Origin: Thermohalobaculum sp050043005
Lineage (GTDB): Bacteria; Pseudomonadota; Alphaproteobacteria; Rhodobacterales; Rhodobacteraceae
DNA: 64,000 nt
Reading direction: 5' to 3'
Assembly: GCA_050043005.1 (NCBI GenBank)
Contig: JBHJIZ010000026.1
Coordinates: 1-64,000, forward strand
How positions within the stretch are numbered: the first letter of the stretch is position 1; every line of letters starts with the position of its first letter. Positions 59,517 through 64,000 of the stretch are shown one piece after another. The notes beneath the pieces are model-generated. The model was not told the DNA's origin, did no database searches, and saw only the letters and a program-made list of their open reading frames with translations. A program made the translations under genes and the position numbers.

Positions 59517-60545
59517 TCAACGCGGCGGCGCAAGACGCGGCGCATCGGCAATCGCGAATGGTCCGATCCGGACCCTGCCGCCGCTCAGACCCAGGGGAAT
59601 GCTCAAGTCCTGTCCGCCCGAGAACGCCGTCACCAGCTTGACAGCACCCCTGATCGTCTCCGCAAGATCATCATCGATCGCACCGGATGAAATGGCGAGT
59701 TCTATCAGGCGCTCCCATTCTTCGGCCTCGACCTGAATGTCTCCATTCGGATAGCCCTGATCATCCACCTTGAAGGCGCCGCGCACGACGAGTTTCATGT
59801 CGCCCCAAACAAAACCAGCCTCGCGGATCGTCGCGGCGCGTACCGCGAGCCGACCTTCCTCGAAGGCCAACCGGTCGATTGGATCATCGAACGCAGCATG
59901 CCCCGACAGGGTCACCCGGTCCACCTTTGGCCGAACCTTGAGAAGTCCCGTCGGATCAAGCTCTGAAATCAACTCCTTCGGCAGCTTCAGGGCTTCTGCC
60001 GAACCTCGAAGGTCATAGCTGTTGGGCGGCGCGAGATCTTCACTTCGTTCGACCAGACGGACATCCAGCACATCTGCCGACGCGGTCCATCCACCACGTC
60101 CCTTTGCGACAAGTGCTTGCGCCGCCGTCGCGGCCTCGCGCAATTCCATGGATGGTCCGGGACGCAGATCCAGCAGGGTGGTCATCGACTTCGTCAGAAG
60201 CGTGATCTGATCATCGGTCAGACCGAGCTTCTGTTCCCCTGGCCAGGTGACGGCAATCCGGGTCGGTGAGAACGGATTGGTAACGGCCGTCACGCCGGGC
60301 GCTTGCCAGGACCATCCGGTCTTCGGGTCGGCGAGCTTCGGATCACGCACCGAAAGCATCACGTCCCCGGGAAATCCGGTCGCATCGATCCCGGCACTCT
60401 CCGCCTGCCAACCCCGGCTCCGCTGCTGCTCAAGCCAGAACTCCAGTCCGGCTTTCTGCCCGTTCGCCGCAATGAACCACCAGGCGATCCACGCGCCCCC
60501 AGCCAGAATGGCAAGGCCAACCAACCCCAGAATGATCCGCCGCAC
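59517..60545 (-). CDS. DUF2125-domain protein
   Basis: 342 residues. An N-terminal membrane anchor (IILGLVGLAILAGGAWIAWW) is followed by a large beta-rich periplasmic domain. That domain has the DUF2125 opening RSRGWQAESAGIDATGFPGD and strands such as PTRIAVTWPGEQKLGL and FKVDDQGYPNGDIQVEAEEW. It is common in Rhodobacterales and Rhizobiales next to hisC/tyrC/extensin genes. The function is unknown. Confidence 0.83.
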   Translation of the reverse strand: MRRIILGLVGLAILAGGAWIAWWFIAANGQKAGLEFWLEQQRSRGWQAESAGIDATGFPGDVMLSVRDPKLADPKTGWSWQAPGVTAVTNPFSPTRIAVTWPGEQKLGLTDDQITLLTKSMTTLLDLRPGPSMELREAATAAQALVAKGRGGWTASADVLDVRLVERSEDLAPPNSYDLRGSAEALKLPKELISELDPTGLLKVRPKVDRVTLSGHAAFDDPIDRLAFEEGRLAVRAATIREAGFVWGDMKLVVRGAFKVDDQGYPNGDIQVEAEEWERLIELAISSGAIDDDLAETIRGAVKLVTAFSGGQDLSIPLGLSGGRVRIGPFAIADAPRLAPPR

Positions 60546-60643
60546 GCGCAGGCTCCTGTTTCGCTGCTACATCACGCAATGGCATCCTTGCCTAAGAACA
60601 CCGGCAGACGCTACCACCGGCGCGTGAAGAGAACGGAGTAGCG

Positions 60644-61210
60644 ATGCAACGCGGCGATTTTTGGGTCTTCGGATACGGCTCGCTGATGTGGAAGCCCGGT
60701 TTCGAACATGTCGAGCGGCGCATTGCCCGACTCGACAACTACACCCGGCGCTTCGGCATGTGGTCGTGGCACTATCGTGGCACGCGCGAGGTCCCGGGGC
60801 TGGTGCTGGGCCTCGATTGGGCGCCAGGGCAATCCTGCACGGGCGTCGCGTTCCGCGTACCAGAGTCCAAGGATCGCGAAATCCGGGATTACCTGCAGCA
60901 ACGCGAACTGATCAGCTATGCCTATTTCGAAACGGTGCAGCAGATCGTGCTGCCCGAAGCTCCCGCAGCTCCCAATGGGCCCGGCGAGTCGTGCGAAGCC
61001 CTCTGCTACATATTGGACCGCACCCACCCGCAATACGCGGGCGGTCTGACACCGGACGATCAGGCCGAGCGCATCCTGCGCGCCTCCGGGACATCCGGAC
61101 CAAACACCGACTACCTGCACAGCACCTGTTCGCATCTGGGCGAACTCGGCATTCACGACGCAGGTCTCGAGGCACTTGCTGATCTGGTTCGCGCAAAGGC
61201 AACCGCGTGA
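60644..61210 (+). CDS. chaC: Gamma-glutamylcyclotransferase, ChaC type
   Basis: 188 residues. The substrate-loop signature DFWVFGYGSLMWKPGFEHVE is at the N-terminus. RRFGMWSWHYRGTREVPGLV, CTGVAFRVPESKDREIRDYL (with the catalytic-glutamate region) and YLHSTCSHLGELGIHD follow. ChaC enzymes release 5-oxoproline from glutathione. It overlaps the downstream NUDIX gene by 4 bp. Confidence 0.92.
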   Translation: MQRGDFWVFGYGSLMWKPGFEHVERRIARLDNYTRRFGMWSWHYRGTREVPGLVLGLDWAPGQSCTGVAFRVPESKDREIRDYLQQRELISYAYFETVQQIVLPEAPAAPNGPGESCEALCYILDRTHPQYAGGLTPDDQAERILRASGTSGPNTDYLHSTCSHLGELGIHDAGLEALADLVRAKATA

Positions 61211-61677
61211 CCCAGACAGATGATCCGCGGCTCTTGCGCTACGCAGCCGGGATCGACCGGCAAGTCGGCGCATTGGCATGGATGCCAGACGATGCGGACC
61301 TGAGGTTCTGGATCGTCACATCGCGCCGGACCGGTCGCTGGGTGTTGCCGAAGGGCGGCGTTGATCCCGGAATGACGCCGTCGCAAGCGGCAGCACAGGA
61401 GGCGTTTGAAGAGGTCGGTCTTACAGGAGAGGTCAATCACGCACCGATCGGCGGATACCGTATCCCAAAGATTCGCCCGCCGCTGATCTGGACCGTGGAC
61501 GTCGAGATCTACGCGCTGCGGGTCACACATGTCGCCGAGACCTGGCTGGAGCAGAGCGAACGGGAGCGTCGTCTGGTCACTCTGGCCGAGGCACATCAGT
61601 TGATCGAAGACGACACCATCCTGAGCGCTTTGAGCATGTCGACGCTACGACTGCCGATCCCGATCGGTGCGTCCTGA
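61207..61677 (+). CDS. NUDIX hydrolase
   Basis: 156 residues from a GTG at 61207 that overlaps the chaC stop. The NUDIX box reads GGVDPGMTPSQAAAQEAFEE-VG. The EExG core is intact, but the first Glu of the classic motif is Met and the Arg is Gln. RTGRWVLPKGGVDPG resembles the diphosphoinositol-polyphosphate-like branch. Catalytic competence is therefore somewhat uncertain, and the substrate is unknown. Confidence 0.82.
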   Translation: MTQTDDPRLLRYAAGIDRQVGALAWMPDDADLRFWIVTSRRTGRWVLPKGGVDPGMTPSQAAAQEAFEEVGLTGEVNHAPIGGYRIPKIRPPLIWTVDVEIYALRVTHVAETWLEQSERERRLVTLAEAHQLIEDDTILSALSMSTLRLPIPIGAS

Positions 61678-61684
61678 CATCGCT

Positions 61685-62317
61685 CTATAAGTTACCGGTA
61701 TCCGAGACGACGCGCAGGGTGAGATTGATCCGTCCGCCTTCGGGCAACAGATCGCCATCACCGAACAGAACCCGATCGCCGCCGTGATAGGCCAAACGCG
61801 CCTCTCCTCCCATCACGACGACATCGCCTGAATGCAGGATCGTCGACTGCGTCGGGTCCTTGCGCGCTGCTCCGCCCATCCTGAACCGCGCTGGATCACC
61901 CAGCGAGATCGACACCACTGGCGGTGCGAAGTCACCCTCGTCCTTGTCCTGGTGCAGGCCCATCCTTGCGCCGTCGCCATACCAGTTGATCAGACAGCAG
62001 TCCGGAGCAGCCTGCCAGTTCGCGGCATCTTGCCAGATCCGGAGTACGCTGTCCGGGATTGGAGGCCAGGCCGCTCCGGTCTCCGGATGACGCTCCACAT
62101 ACCGATATTGACCGCGATCGATCACCCATCCCAACCGACCGGCCGAGGTCATTCGCACGCTCATCGGTTTGCCCCATGGTGTGAGCGGACGGACGAGCGG
62201 TGCTGCCGCAATCACGGCGCGAAGGTCTTTGACCAAAGTATTTTGCTCCGACACATCCAAAAGCCCGCGATGAATTCTGAACCCAGCGATGTCCTCGGTC
62301 AGTGCAATCAACCGCAT
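61685..62317 (-). CDS. alkB: AlkB-type 2-oxoglutarate/Fe(II) DNA/RNA demethylase
   Basis: 210 residues from the ATG at 62317 (MRLIALTEDIAGFRIHRGLL). The in-frame extension to 62455 is not AlkB-like and would run into the dnaK promoter. Iron ligands are His122, Asp124 (GLHQDKDEGDF) and His178 (RLAYHGGDRVLF). The 2-oxoglutarate-binding arginines are in RINLTLR (196 and 202). It repairs alkylated bases by oxidative demethylation. It is convergent with the NUDIX gene, 8 bp apart. Confidence 0.9.
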   Translation of the reverse strand: MRLIALTEDIAGFRIHRGLLDVSEQNTLVKDLRAVIAAAPLVRPLTPWGKPMSVRMTSAGRLGWVIDRGQYRYVERHPETGAAWPPIPDSVLRIWQDAANWQAAPDCCLINWYGDGARMGLHQDKDEGDFAPPVVSISLGDPARFRMGGAARKDPTQSTILHSGDVVVMGGEARLAYHGGDRVLFGDGDLLPEGGRINLTLRVVSDTGNL

Positions 62318-62405
62318 ATCCCCTTCGTGATCGCTTTTGCCCTGAATCGATCGGATCAATCGCGTCCGAAACCCCGGGCTGCGACAGAATCCACCGAAGC
62401 TCGTG

Positions 62406-62433
62406 TTGCAGCCCTGAAGTACTGCCCCTATAT
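62406..62433 (+). promoter_or_regulatory. Heat-shock (RpoH-type) promoter of dnaK
   Basis: TTGCAG (62406-62411), a 13-bp spacer and CCCCTATAT (62425-62433) resemble the CTTG / CCCCAT-T layout of sigma32 promoters, about 120 bp before dnaK. A small stem ACAGTC-CGGT-GACTGT follows at 62454-62469 in the leader. Confidence 0.5.
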
Positions 62434-62552
62434 CGCGTGCGGAAAGCTTTTTCACAGTCCGGTGACTGTTGATTAAGCATCAAAGCCAAAAGGGATGGGC
62501 TGCGGGGGCCTCGACAGGACCCACGGCCCGCAATCGCCAAAAGGAGCAGACA

Positions 62553-64000
<1,448 letters not shown>

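Overview
The window looks like a chromosomal segment of a GC-rich alphaproteobacterium, most likely Rhodobacterales or a close relative. The evidence is the gene content and order: trpT-secE-nusG-rplKAJL-rpoBC-rpsL, an F0 ATP synthase cluster with a separate b' subunit, COQ9, and a gloB / methyltransferase / hisC / arogenate dehydrogenase / extensin / DUF2125 / chaC run. I assign no species. No transposase, integrase, CRISPR array or rRNA was seen. Both ends cut a gene: rpsL on the left and dnaK on the right.

Layout. 1-15.4 kb (minus strand) is the transcription/translation core: tRNA-Trp, secE, nusG, rplK, rplA, rplJ, rplL, rpoB, rpoC, a YbjN-like secreted protein and rpsL. Between secE and nusG sits an oppositely oriented two-gene cassette, a TAT-exported nitroreductase-like protein plus a MarR regulator, with a phased operator array in front. 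15.4-19.2 kb carries a TIM-barrel epimerase-like gene and atpI-B-E-F'-F, ending in a terminator.

19.3-45.0 kb is the accessory heart of the window. It is a 25 kb run of plus-strand genes that looks like one uptake-and-catabolism programme. It holds a DUF1330/double-cupin protein, a branched-chain-amino-acid-type ABC importer (binding protein, two permeases, two ATPases), a degenerate iron-alcohol-dehydrogenase homologue and an AraC regulator. It continues with an ATPase fused to a Tm-1-like domain followed by a Tm-1-type TIM barrel, a very long flotillin, two SRPBCC proteins and an NTF2-like protein. A molybdenum hydroxylase follows, with its large subunit encoded as two overlapping genes, then CoxD/CoxE-type maturation proteins, an amidohydrolase, a lactonase-type metallo-beta-lactamase protein, an SMP-30/isochorismatase fusion and a membrane protein. 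The logical reading is import of an unknown small molecule, probably heterocyclic or lactone-forming. It would be hydroxylated at a Mo centre and then opened by lactonase/amidohydrolase-type enzymes. The substrate cannot be read from the sequence.

45-55 kb is mixed housekeeping and amino-acid metabolism: a CmcJ/NvfI-like oxidoreductase with a LysR regulator, an AceE/MdeB-like 2-oxoacid dehydrogenase E1 with a divergent Lrp regulator, COQ9, rpsU, kynureninase, an alpha/beta hydrolase, gloB and a methyltransferase. 55-64 kb holds a nitronate-monooxygenase-like gene, hisC, an arogenate/prephenate dehydrogenase, an extensin-like lipoprotein, DUF2125, chaC, a NUDIX hydrolase, alkB and dnaK.
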